This document shows positions 1-7,352 of a stretch of 64,000 bases of DNA, one piece after another. The notes under the pieces are model-generated. The model was not told where the DNA came from. It did not search any database and saw nothing but the letters and a program-made list of their open reading frames with translations. The DNA is taken from contig CBDIDH010000001.1 in the NCBI GenBank assembly GCA_965277595.1, positions 2,170,001 through 2,234,000 on the forward strand. Reading direction: 5' to 3'. The translations under genes and the position numbers were made by a program. Position 1 is the stretch's first letter; every line of letters begins with the position of its first letter. This DNA comes from CBDIDH01 sp965277595 (lineage in GTDB: Bacteria > Planctomycetota > Planctomycetia > Isosphaerales > Isosphaeraceae).

Positions 1-2
1 CC

Positions 3-950
3 CCAGCCCTTGAGACGCCACCGCCCGGCCCCGATCCGGCCCAGACGCTACGCATCAGCACCGCCGCCGTTCGTGTGGCGTTCACCTGGTTCGGCACGAG
101 GAAGGCGCTTTCCGCCGAGCAGCGCGAGCGCATCGCCGAAGGGTTCGAGGCGGAAACCGGTTCCATCTCCGCCGGCAAGAAGCTGCTCAACACCAAGCAC
201 CCGGCCTTTCGTGCCGTTACCGCCATCCGCAACCATATCCTGACCCACTGGCGGGATCACAGCTTGCCCTTCCCCGAGCCGGGAATCCGGCTGATCCGGC
301 AAGAGCAGATCGACAGCTTCCAGGCGCAAATGGAAGCGTTCCGCTCCGACCTGGAGGGCGCCGTTGCCAACCTGGAGCGGCATTTCCACGAGATGCGGGA
401 GGAAGCCCGCCACCGGCTGGGTTCGCTGTTCAACGAAGACGATTACCCGGCAACGCTTGATGGCTTGTTCGCCGTTTCATGGGACTTTCCCAACGTCGAG
501 CCGCCGGATTATTTGCTGCAGCTCCGCCCCGAACTGTACGAGGCCGAGCGCTCGCGCGTCGCCCGCCAGTTTGACGAAGCCGTGCAGCTCGCCGAGGCCG
601 CATTCATCGAGCAGTTCGCGGGCGTCGTATCGCACCTGTGCGACCGGCTTGCCAAGGGCGACGACGGACAGCCGAAAATCTTCCGCGATTCCGCCGTGTT
701 CAACCTCACCGAGTTCTTCGAGCGCTTCAAGTCGCTTAACCTGCGGTCGAACGCACAGCTTGATTCGCTGGTCGAGCAGGCACGCGAGGCGATCAAAGGC
801 ACCAACCCCAACCGGCTGCGCACCAGCTCTGACCTGCGGGAGAAGGTGGCCGGCAAGCTGGCCGATGTCGAGCGCACCTTGACCTCCATGATGACCGACC
901 GCCCCCGCCGCCGCATCCTCCGCCCGACGCCTACGCCGGAGGCCGAATGA
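3..950 (+). CDS. DUF3150 domain protein, 5' end outside window
   Basis: The reading frame is open from the window edge, so the N terminus is missing; a GTG at 75 is available but sits inside a conserved-looking stretch (residues just before it read LRISTAAVRVAFTW), so it is probably not the true start. The visible 291+ residues are highly charged and helical, with no membrane segment. The wording of the sequence (SAGKKLLNTKHPAF, PEPGIRLIRQ, SVFNLTEFFERFKSLN-like pattern) matches my memory of the DUF3150 family, proteins of unknown function usually carried on plasmids and integrative elements next to MoxR-type ATPase genes. The next gene overlaps its stop by four bases, so the two are probably cotranscribed. 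The exact role is unknown. Confidence 0.8.
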   Translation, partial: PALETPPPGPDPAQTLRISTAAVRVAFTWFGTRKALSAEQRERIAEGFEAETGSISAGKKLLNTKHPAFRAVTAIRNHILTHWRDHSLPFPEPGIRLIRQEQIDSFQAQMEAFRSDLEGAVANLERHFHEMREEARHRLGSLFNEDDYPATLDGLFAVSWDFPNVEPPDYLLQLRPELYEAERSRVARQFDEAVQLAEAAFIEQFAGVVSHLCDRLAKGDDGQPKIFRDSAVFNLTEFFERFKSLNLRSNAQLDSLVEQAREAIKGTNPNRLRTSSDLREKVAGKLADVERTLTSMMTDRPRRRILRPTPTPEAE

Positions 951-1186
951 TGACGATCACTATCGCCGCCGACGGGACCGCCCGTTGCCTGTACGCCGAA
1001 ACCATCGACCTGGCCGAGATCGGCCAGCCGACGATTACGCGGGCAAGCCATGTCGAGCCCGACGCCGCCGGGAAATGGCACGCCGACCTGTCGCCGGTAT
1101 CCGGCCCGATTCTTGGCCCCTACGCGGCCCGTAGCGACGCCCTGGCAGCCGAGGCGGCATGGCTGGAGGCTAACCGGCTCAAGTGA
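947..1186 (+). CDS. Small conserved hypothetical protein downstream of DUF3150 gene
   Basis: A 79-residue acidic protein whose ATG overlaps the TGA of the DUF3150 gene (ATGATGA junction), implying translational coupling. No membrane segment or cysteine cluster is visible. The pattern 'ITRASHVEPDAAGKWHADLSPV...GPILGPYAARSDALAAEAAWLE' resembles small hypothetical proteins that I recall accompanying DUF3150 genes in mobile elements; no biochemical role is known to me. It is followed by a strong hairpin (1216-1244), so it is probably the last gene of its operon. Confidence 0.6.
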   Translation: MMTITIAADGTARCLYAETIDLAEIGQPTITRASHVEPDAAGKWHADLSPVSGPILGPYAARSDALAAEAAWLEANRLK

Positions 1187-1215
1187 CGCCAGAGCCTACA
1201 GCACGGCCCAGCAAC

Positions 1216-1244
1216 GCGGGCGGAGGCTAACCCCCTCCGCCCGC
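1216..1244 (+). terminator. Strong hairpin ending the DUF3150 operon
   Basis: A perfect 10-bp stem, GCGGGCGGAG paired with CTCCGCCCGC, closes a 9-base loop 30 bases after the stop of the 79-residue gene. Only a short T-rich stretch follows (TTCGCTTTG), so intrinsic termination is likely but not certain. Confidence 0.65.
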
Positions 1245-1649
1245 TTCGCTTTGCCGCCTACCCTCCCCGCATCAACCGGTAATGGCGATCCGTACATGCA
1301 TGCGTGCGCCGGCCGGGCCAAAAAATTTTCCGCCTGCGGCGCGCTCGTGGTGAGGACAGAGCAAAATGCCCCGGTCGCGAAAGGCGGCACTTTGGGGTAC
1401 GGCGATCACCTCTATCTCGATCACGACGCAAAATACCCGCCCTCGCCCCGCAAGTTGCCTGGCTGAGAAAGTTGACTGACCTATGCAGCCGGGCTTGGCC
1501 GCTTCAAGGCCGACGCCGGAAGGATATCCTGTTTTGCATTCCGGTAAAAACACAGTTGGCATGTTGAATCGTTTGCGCTATTCAAAAAGGACAATGCGGC
1601 GCAAGACCGCGCGACATTCTAAACAACGCATCACAACGGGAGAACCATC
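1245..1649. other. Intergenic region, no gene seen
   Basis: About 400 bases without a convincing reading frame; the frames present have GC-rich shadow composition and no ribosome binding site. A GGGAG sequence about ten bases before the ATG at 1650 could serve the next gene. No clear repeat or RNA was seen. Confidence 0.4.
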
Positions 1650-2117
1650 ATGGCAAGAAAGAGAAAGCAACCGGAGGCCGCCAGCCTGGAAGCCGCCGCT
1701 AAAACCGACGAGTCGTCTTCCGTCGCACCGCCCGCCGCTCTGGAAGCACCCGATCCAAACACCTCTCTTAATCAACCCGAAACGCGCGAGCCCCTCCGCA
1801 TCCCTGACCCGCGCTCGATCATGTCCGCCAGCCTTGACGCCGGAAAGGGCAGCCCGAGAATGCGGTTGCTACGCAGCCATAAATTCAAGCAAATGCAGAT
1901 CGCGTTTGACCAACCACCCGACGAAAAGTACCTGGCGATGCTCAAGGAGGCCGGCTGGACCGACCGCACGAAGTCGGAAGGAATTTGGACCAAGCAAGTG
2001 GCTTCGGGACAGTGGCAGCCCGTCGCGGACGCCGAGCGCCTGTTCAAGGCGATCGCAAACAGCATCCGCCAGGACAAGGGTCTGGAACCCGTGCTATCGG
2101 ACCTCGCCATGGCATAG
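1650..2117 (+). CDS. Hypothetical protein of mobile elements
   Basis: A 155-residue protein. Residues 1-60 are low-complexity, rich in Ala/Pro/Glu and probably disordered. Residues 70-150 look folded, with the pattern 'LLRSHKFKQMQIAFDQPPDEKYLAMLKEAGW', a 'WTKQ' strand and a closing helix 'ADAERLFKAIANSI'. This C-terminal pattern (a strand, 'F..PP....L..AGW......WTK', then a helix) recalls small domains at the ends of larger proteins on planctomycete mobile elements, but I cannot name the family. It stands alone between two gaps. The ATG follows a GGGAG about ten bases upstream. Function unknown. Confidence 0.6.
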   Translation: MARKRKQPEAASLEAAAKTDESSSVAPPAALEAPDPNTSLNQPETREPLRIPDPRSIMSASLDAGKGSPRMRLLRSHKFKQMQIAFDQPPDEKYLAMLKEAGWTDRTKSEGIWTKQVASGQWQPVADAERLFKAIANSIRQDKGLEPVLSDLAMA

Positions 2118-2296
2118 ACCAAGCAGCCGGTTTATCGGAACCTACCAGGATACCGTGACAACATCATACGCGTATCACCGTATGCCAGAAAAACGCAATA
2201 CCAGTATAGCATTACGGTGATTCGGCGTACTGACCGGTCCTATATTCTAGATAAATCATCCCGGTAGCGTTCCAGATTAGCCCACCTTGGCTATAG

Positions 2297-2602
2297 TTAC
2301 ATACAGCTTGGCTGTGCACCGGCTCCAAGCGTCGGCAGTCGATTGATCGCTGCGCCGTTTTTACGCTCGGCGATTCGAAGCTCGTACAGCTTTTGCAGAT
2401 TCAGCCAGAAATCGGGACTCGTACCGAAGAAATGCCCGAGCCGCAACGCGGTGTCGCCCGTGACGGACCGATCGCCGTTCAGGATTTCGGTCACGCGGTT
2501 AGCTGGCACCTGAAGTTGGCGAGCAAATGAGGCGGCACTCATGCCAAGAGATTCAAGCAGTTCGGCCAGGTGCTCGCCGGGATGGATGGGGGTTTTTGTC
2601 AT
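2297..2602 (-). CDS. higA: HigA-family antitoxin / XRE-type HTH, orphan
   Basis: A 101-residue helix-turn-helix protein. It begins MTKTPIHPGEHLAELLE, the hallmark of HigA/VapI antitoxins, and continues with the HTH (SAASFARQLQVPANRVTEILNGDRSVT) and the family's 'LGHFFGTSPDFWLNLQ' segment. HigA normally represses its own operon and neutralises the mRNA interferase HigB. No higB lies upstream, in its usual place; instead the gene follows vapC, 59 bases away on the same strand. The frame extends 25 codons further upstream into vapC, but ATG 2602 matches the family start. It may have been recruited as a third component of the VapBC module or be a relic of a lost HigBA pair. Confidence 0.85.
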   Translation of the reverse strand: MTKTPIHPGEHLAELLESLGMSAASFARQLQVPANRVTEILNGDRSVTGDTALRLGHFFGTSPDFWLNLQKLYELRIAERKNGAAINRLPTLGAGAQPSCM

Positions 2603-2661
2603 ATTATCCTCAATGGTATTACCGCAATTCGACCTGCAGGCCGCCAGCAATCGATACCGAC

Positions 2662-3090
2662 TTAATTTCTTTCGCAACCGCTCAGGAACGAAATTCTCTC
2701 AAATGATGGCTTCGCCCGCGTATAGAATGGCTCGTCGGCTGTAACGAGTTGTGCATCAAGTCGTTTGGCCGCTGCCAGATACAGACAATCCTGAAGCGTA
2801 TGACGGATCTTCATTGCGAGTCGCACCGCATCGTCCAGCAAATCACTTTCCGGAATAAGCGAAATCGCCCCCGCTTGGAGATGGCGGCGCCAGTCCAGAC
2901 ACCGCTTCTCGGTTTCCTTGACCGTTGCCTCGCCAGTCCGAATCCGGCGGGTGAGCGCGGCCAGCACCTCCAGCCTGATCAGTTCAGGGGCAACCAAAGG
3001 GTTCGTGCTTGTCAGTAGATCAAGTGCAGCCTCCGAGCCGCGCTCGGGCATATACCACTTCGCCGCGACGTTAGCATCTACGACGATCAT
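2662..3090 (-). CDS. vapC: PIN-domain ribonuclease toxin, VapC family
   Basis: A 142-residue PIN-domain protein. The acidic metal-binding residues are in their usual places: Asp5 in 'VVDANVAAKWY', Glu in 'IRLEVLAALTRR', Asp in 'LQDCLYLAAA' and Asp in 'VTADEPF'. Members are Mg2+-dependent RNases that cleave tRNA or rRNA when freed of antitoxin. Its ATG overlaps the stop of the upstream antitoxin by four bases, the normal coupled layout of vapBC. The intact catalytic set suggests it is active. A HigA-type gene follows instead of an operon end. Confidence 0.85.
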   Translation of the reverse strand: MIVVDANVAAKWYMPERGSEAALDLLTSTNPLVAPELIRLEVLAALTRRIRTGEATVKETEKRCLDWRRHLQAGAISLIPESDLLDDAVRLAMKIRHTLQDCLYLAAAKRLDAQLVTADEPFYTRAKPSFERISFLSGCERN

Positions 3091-3329
3091 CCGCGGCGGT
3101 CCCTTTCTTCACGAATCGCGGCGGCGCTATCCGTAAAAGGCCCGTATTTTGATCGTAGTTCATCAAGGCCTGCCCGCATCTCGTCGGCGATAGCCCGCTT
3201 CTTTGCCATTGCTGCCTCAGTCAACACATGGCGCAAATGACTTTCCAGCGTACCGCCTTCGAGTTTCGCCTGGATGCGATGCCACTCAACCACCCAGCTG
3301 TCTACATTACGTACACGAACTTCTGTCAT
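3087..3329 (-). CDS. vapB: FitA/VapB-type antitoxin
   Basis: An 80-residue protein starting MTEVRVRNVDSWVVEWHR, a ribbon-helix-helix pattern close to FitA and plant-associated VapB antitoxins. The C-terminal half is a charged helix ending 'AAAIREERDRRG', where the toxin-binding peptide with its arginine normally sits. It overlaps vapC by four bases. Such antitoxins bind the operon promoter as dimers, so the AT-rich DNA upstream (3330-3400) is the likely operator. It is cognate to the PIN toxin by position. Confidence 0.75.
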   Translation of the reverse strand: MTEVRVRNVDSWVVEWHRIQAKLEGGTLESHLRHVLTEAAMAKKRAIADEMRAGLDELRSKYGPFTDSAAAIREERDRRG

Positions 3330-3440
3330 GTCACCGCTTCGTTAATGGGTTATATAGCCAATAGTGCCATAGACGGCAAGATGTGTCAACCTTTTATATC
3401 GGCACACCGCTCGGCTTTATGCTTTGTAGTTAGTCTGTGT

Positions 3441-3548
3441 CGAATCTGTGAGAATAGCCAGCCCCACGAAATGCCAAAGTCACTAAATCAATTATCATTG
3501 TGGTTTACAATACATAGAAACTGTGACAGGTTAAGTTACACAGATTCG
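3441..3548. promoter_or_regulatory. Inverted repeat upstream of resolvase; candidate res site
   Basis: The 312-base AT-rich gap between vapB and the recombinase holds a perfect 10-bp inverted repeat, CGAATCTGTG at 3441-3450 and CACAGATTCG at 3539-3548. Between and after the arms lie related CTGTGACAG, TTGTCAC and CGTGACACG words. Tn3-type resolvases bind several dyad sites just upstream of their own gene, so this is a reasonable candidate for res and for the recombinase promoter. No standard gene was found in the gap. Confidence 0.4.
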
Positions 3549-3641
3549 TATGGATATGATTTGCACGCCTTTTGTCACCTAACCGAACGTTTACGTGACA
3601 CGACAGAACCGGTTAATGTACTTTAAGATTTGAGGATGGAG

Positions 3642-4283
3642 ATGCTGGTCGGGTACATGCGGGTGAGTAAAGCGGACGGCAGCCAGGCAACCGACCTGCA
3701 GCGCGACGCCCTCCTCGCAGCCCAGGTCGATGCCGCTCACATCTACGAGGATGCTGCATCCGGCAAGCTAGACGCCCGCCCGGGCCTCACTACCTGCCTG
3801 AAGGCGCTACGCTCCGGCGATACGCTGGTGGTTTGGAAGCTCGACCGCCTCGGCCGCGATCTGCGCCACCTGGTCAACACCATCCATGAGCTGACCGCCC
3901 GCGGCATCGGCTTCAAGGTGCTCACCGGGCACGGCGCGACGATCGATACCACCACGCCGAGCGGCAAGCTGATTTTCGGCTTCTTCGCCGCCCTGGCCGA
4001 ATTCGAGCGCGAGCTGATCGTCGAGCGGACCAAAGCCGGCCTCGCCTCCGCCCGCGCACGCGGCCGCTTCGGTGGCAGGCCGTACAAGATGACCGCCGCC
4101 AAGCTCCGGCTCGCCATGGCCGCCATGGGCCAGCCTGAAACGAAGGCGAGTGAGCTGTGCGCCGAGCTGCAAATCACCCGCCAGACACTTTACCGCCATG
4201 TCGGCCCCGACGGAACGCTCCGCGCCGACGGAAAGAAACTGCTGAACCGGCCCAAACCCGCACCCGCCAAAACCCAAGGATGA
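3642..4283 (+). CDS. Serine recombinase, resolvase/invertase family
   Basis: A 213-residue recombinase. The N-terminal catalytic domain starts MLVGYMRVSKADGSQ, with the nucleophilic serine in 'YMRVSK'. Arg and Asp of 'LVVWKLDRLGRDLRHL', 'TPSGKLIFGFFAALAEFERELIVERTKAGL' and the long E helix are present. The C-terminal HTH ('SELCAELQITRQTLYRHV') binds the recombination site. The start at 3642 is preferred over TTG 3630 because GAGGATGGAG precedes it. It is the short (about 200-residue) type that resolves cointegrates or inverts short segments, not a large serine integrase. It probably acts on the repeats upstream and could resolve multimers of the element. Confidence 0.9.
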   Translation: MLVGYMRVSKADGSQATDLQRDALLAAQVDAAHIYEDAASGKLDARPGLTTCLKALRSGDTLVVWKLDRLGRDLRHLVNTIHELTARGIGFKVLTGHGATIDTTTPSGKLIFGFFAALAEFERELIVERTKAGLASARARGRFGGRPYKMTAAKLRLAMAAMGQPETKASELCAELQITRQTLYRHVGPDGTLRADGKKLLNRPKPAPAKTQG

Positions 4284-4292
4284 GGAATCGCT

Positions 4293-4628
4293 ATGGATAA
4301 TCTGCTCAATATCGCGTTTGAAGCCCACCACGCCGGGAAGAATCACCACCGCCTCTAAGAGGTCACCGTCGGCCGCGATCTGCTCGACGACTGGACGGTC
4401 GCCATCCGTTACGGCCGCATCGGTCAGGGCGGCCGGGAATTACGCTACGCCTCCGCCAAGCCGGAGGAAATGCGCGCCGTGATCCGCGATCGGCTATGCC
4501 GCCGCCTGTCGGCTCCGAAGCGGATCGGCTGCCCCTACCGCCTCGCCGCATTCACCGCCTCGCCGGAATTCGACGCCTCATCCTGGCTACCGGGCGAAGT
4601 GATGGCAAAATTCTTCCAGGTGGGGTAG
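4293..4628 (+). pseudogene. WGR-domain protein broken by an in-frame TAA
   Basis: Read from ATG 4293 the frame encodes a WGR domain: 'HHRL' then TAA at 4356-4358 then 'EVTVGRDLLDDWTVAIRYGRIGQGG' (written here in parts: EVTVGRDLLDDW, TVAIRYGRIGQGG) and 'APKRIGCPYRLAAF', ending with TAG at 4626. The family usually has an aromatic residue where the stop sits, so TAC or TAT to TAA is the likely lesion. WGR domains are DNA-binding modules. The gene lies ten bases after the resolvase and was presumably cotranscribed. The rest of the frame is undamaged, so the mutation is recent, or the gene is read through. Confidence 0.75.
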
Positions 4629-4750
4629 TCTTGCGTATCTATCTCCGACAAGCAGATAGGCCCCGGATTACAGAACGGAGCGCCTTGAGCGAGCGGCTGA
4701 TGGGCATCGGGACTGCGTCTTACTCAAAGACGGCGAGCGAGAGATAACTC

Positions 4751-5212
4751 ATGAAGTACGTTATCTTCGGTCCTCCAGCTGCGGGCAAATCGACTCTTGC
4801 TCAACACATTCCAACCAGAATCAAAGATGCTTCGGTAATTCATCTTGAGAAGATTGAAGGCCCTTATCGACTTCCTATGCTGTATTGTCTGAATGTAATT
4901 CCTTTTATGAAGCCTCTATTCGTGACCGCTGCTGAGATGCGGCTAGAGTGGATTCCGCCAGCCTTTGAAATCATTTTTCTCATTCCTGATACCCTTGCCT
5001 CTTACAGGACGAGATACACCGCTAGAAACCAAGCAGACCCAGGAAAGGCGAATCAAAAAGAGGAAGAAGTATACTCGGGCATGGCTCATTTGCGCGATCA
5101 CAAATCGGAACGATTTAGAATCATTATTGATCCGACACAGTATGAAGGAAATGTGAACGCCCTACTTACGGAAATCCTGTCTCGGTTGCACATCGTAGCG
5201 GATTTGGGTTGA
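4751..5212 (+). CDS. Small P-loop kinase-like ATPase
   Basis: A 153-residue protein beginning MKYVIFGPPAAGKSTLAQHI, a Walker A motif (GPPAAGKS, residues 7-14) of the adenylate-kinase-like type. 'EIIFLIPDTLASYRTRY' looks like the strand and lid region that follow in small nucleoside or sugar kinases. No second catalytic motif can be assigned and the substrate is unknown. Its A/T content is clearly higher than that of its neighbours, which points to separate acquisition. A GAGCGAGAGA sequence precedes the ATG. It is about the size of one minimal kinase domain. Confidence 0.7.
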   Translation: MKYVIFGPPAAGKSTLAQHIPTRIKDASVIHLEKIEGPYRLPMLYCLNVIPFMKPLFVTAAEMRLEWIPPAFEIIFLIPDTLASYRTRYTARNQADPGKANQKEEEVYSGMAHLRDHKSERFRIIIDPTQYEGNVNALLTEILSRLHIVADLG

Positions 5213-5483
5213 GCGGTTACTTACTCTAATGCGACTGAACTCCAGCTGCGATGGCTGGGGATCGAGCCGTACATCCCCAAGCAGAAGGCGCCGCACGACA
5301 GTGCTTTTATGCGACTCGTCGCGCTATCTGGCTTGCTGATCTGCTCATTGGCTGCCACTCTCCGCGCCGCCGGCAACGACGCCGACCGCTTCCTCGAACC
5401 CGCGAAGAAATTGATCCAGGCCATCGATAGCGATGACATTACCGCCAAAGCCCGCGCCGACCGCGTAATCGCTTGTCAGCGGC
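5213..5483 (+). other. Open stretch without a recognised gene
   Basis: Directly after the kinase-like gene, the same frame stays open (5213-5542) and encodes 'NATELQLRWLGIEPYIPKQK' followed by a hydrophobic segment 'LVALSGLLICSLAATL'. The only ATG is at 5309, and the frame runs into the 3' end of the oppositely oriented helicase gene. It may be the remains of a small membrane protein; I do not recognise it. Confidence 0.25.
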
Positions 5484-7352
5484 CTAGCCGACCTTCTCCG
5501 GCCTTACGCCCGCGCTTTCCAGAATGTCATAAAGAACCTTAATCTCCGAGCGATCTTGCGCCCTGGCCGCCCGCTGTTCGCAGAAGGTAAAGATGGCTCG
5601 CTTCTTGGCGCGCGACAACGCTACGAAGAATCCGCACGCCTCGTCATATTGGTGTTCGCTGAAGTCATGCAGGGCTGAGTCTTCCAGCCCTACGAAGACA
5701 ATCGTGTGGTATTCGAGCCCCTTGCTTTTGTGCATCGTCATGATCGGCACCGAGCCGTTGCCCTCGAAATCCTCGACGGCCCCGGGCCATTCATGCTCCG
5801 CCCGGCTAAGGGCCAGGTGCTTCGCAAAGGACTTCACGGTGATTTTGAAAAACGTTCCCTGCGCGTATTGCGGATAGAGCGCGATGTAGGCCGTCGCGTT
5901 CAGGAACGACAGGATCTCAACCACAAGCTTCAGCACCGCCGGCTCTGTCGCTTCCGCCGCCTTGAGCAAGGAGCGGAAGTGACGGATGAAACCGGCGAGG
6001 CGCCGTTCGCGCTCACGGGCGCCCTCTTCGGAGTCGTCACCATCGATGTCCTCTAGCAGGCCCATCAGCGCAGCCCACGACTCGGGCGCGCGCCGGGCCG
6101 AGGCCAGCTTGAAGAAGTCCAGAAGCGTGGTTGTGACGGGCTCCGCAAGCAGATTTTGCAGCTCGGATTCGACCCTCGCTTTGACCGCCCTCTTTGCAAG
6201 CTCGGCCATGAGGCTGGTCGTGTAATTCTGGGGTTTCTTGCGAACGAGAACGCAGATTTCGCGTGGATCGACGCCGTCCGTCTTGATCCATTTCTCGATC
6301 AGCTCGGCCAGATGGATGGACTCTGCCTGATGGTTGCGATAGACGAAGACCCGGCATTCCCCGTTGCCGTCTGCCCCGTCATCGACGGCGATGGCCGCTT
6401 CGTTCTTTTGATCCAAGGCCTTGGCCATGAACTGCTGGATTCGAACCAGTTCCGGCGCGGAGCGGTAGTTTCTGACCGGACGGATCGGCTTTGCTTTGAA
6501 GTCTTCCTGGTAGCGGTCGAATATCTTCCTGAGCGCATAGGCAAAACCCATAATCCGCTGCTTATTGTCTCCGACGGCGGTCAGGATGGCGGGGCTTTGG
6601 TGGAAGGCAGTTTTGATAAGGTCGTACTGGATGGCCGTGGTGTCCTGGAATTCGTCGAGGAAAACGAACGAGTAGGTGGCTCGCAACGCCGCGACGATCT
6701 TGGGATTTGCCCGGAGCAGTAACTCGGCCAGCCGGTCAATCATCTCGAAGTTCAAGGCCGATGGTTTCCGGCCGCGCAAGTAGAGAGCCCAGAGGGCTAG
6801 CGAGGCGCGTTCCTCCACCGTGGTCGGCGCTGCGTCGATGGGAAGCTTTCCGACGAATCGGTTGCGATAAAACGCCTGCGGTGCGATCCCGGCGATTTCC
6901 GCCGCGGTAAGGCCGCTTCGTGAGGGTATGGATCTGACGATGTCGCCGGCTTTCTCTTCCTCGATCGAGAAATCGACGATGTAATCGTCGCTCGGTCGCC
7001 ATCGTGCCGGCAACGCCCGGCCAAACCGATCGACCAGGCTTTTGGCGAAGGCATCGTAAGTCATGGAATCGAAGCGCCGGGCATGTTCGGGGTCGCACCG
7101 CTTGGCCAAGCGGTCGCTCAGGTTGCGTGCGGCGTCCCGTTTGAAGCTGATCGCCAAGATTCGCCGCGGCGCGGGGCAAATGTCAGTCTGGAGCAGGTAG
7201 CAGGCGCGCTGGGCCAGCAGCTCAGTCTTGCCGGCTCCGGGGCCGGCAATGACCACAGCGTTCAATGACGCGCGCACGGCTTCCTCAACCGCTGGCTCCA
7301 GCTCAGGAACGCCCGCCGGTTTCCATTCGTCAGGCCTGAGCGTCTGCGGCAT
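5484..7352 (-). CDS. UvrD/REP-type helicase, GajB-like, partner of the OLD nuclease
   Basis: A 622-residue superfamily 1A helicase. Motifs in order: Walker A GPGAGKT (37-43), 'LAISFKRDAARNL' (Ia), Walker B DEFQD (233-237) with 'VGDNKQRIMGFA' after it, 'IMTMHKSKGLEYHTIVFVGLED' as V (two overlapping parts: IMTMHKSKGLEY, HTIVFVGLED) and 'VALSRAKKRAI' as VI. Its ATG lies 23 bases inside the end of the OLD-nuclease gene, so the two are coupled. OLD nuclease plus UvrD helicase is the layout of Gabija (GajA-GajB, class 2 OLD) phage defence, where the helicase partner senses DNA ends and depletes or binds nucleotides. It is longer than classical GajB (about 500 residues). Assignment to Gabija is by architecture only. 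Confidence 0.85.
   Translation of the reverse strand: MPQTLRPDEWKPAGVPELEPAVEEAVRASLNAVVIAGPGAGKTELLAQRACYLLQTDICPAPRRILAISFKRDAARNLSDRLAKRCDPEHARRFDSMTYDAFAKSLVDRFGRALPARWRPSDDYIVDFSIEEEKAGDIVRSIPSRSGLTAAEIAGIAPQAFYRNRFVGKLPIDAAPTTVEERASLALWALYLRGRKPSALNFEMIDRLAELLLRANPKIVAALRATYSFVFLDEFQDTTAIQYDLIKTAFHQSPAILTAVGDNKQRIMGFAYALRKIFDRYQEDFKAKPIRPVRNYRSAPELVRIQQFMAKALDQKNEAAIAVDDGADGNGECRVFVYRNHQAESIHLAELIEKWIKTDGVDPREICVLVRKKPQNYTTSLMAELAKRAVKARVESELQNLLAEPVTTTLLDFFKLASARRAPESWAALMGLLEDIDGDDSEEGARERERRLAGFIRHFRSLLKAAEATEPAVLKLVVEILSFLNATAYIALYPQYAQGTFFKITVKSFAKHLALSRAEHEWPGAVEDFEGNGSVPIMTMHKSKGLEYHTIVFVGLEDSALHDFSEHQYDEACGFFVALSRAKKRAIFTFCEQRAARAQDRSEIKVLYDILESAGVRPEKVG

Noticed and set aside
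3228..3626. 132-codon plus-strand frame before the resolvase
   Set aside because: It overlaps vapB antisense and the dyad region, lacks a binding site and looks non-coding.
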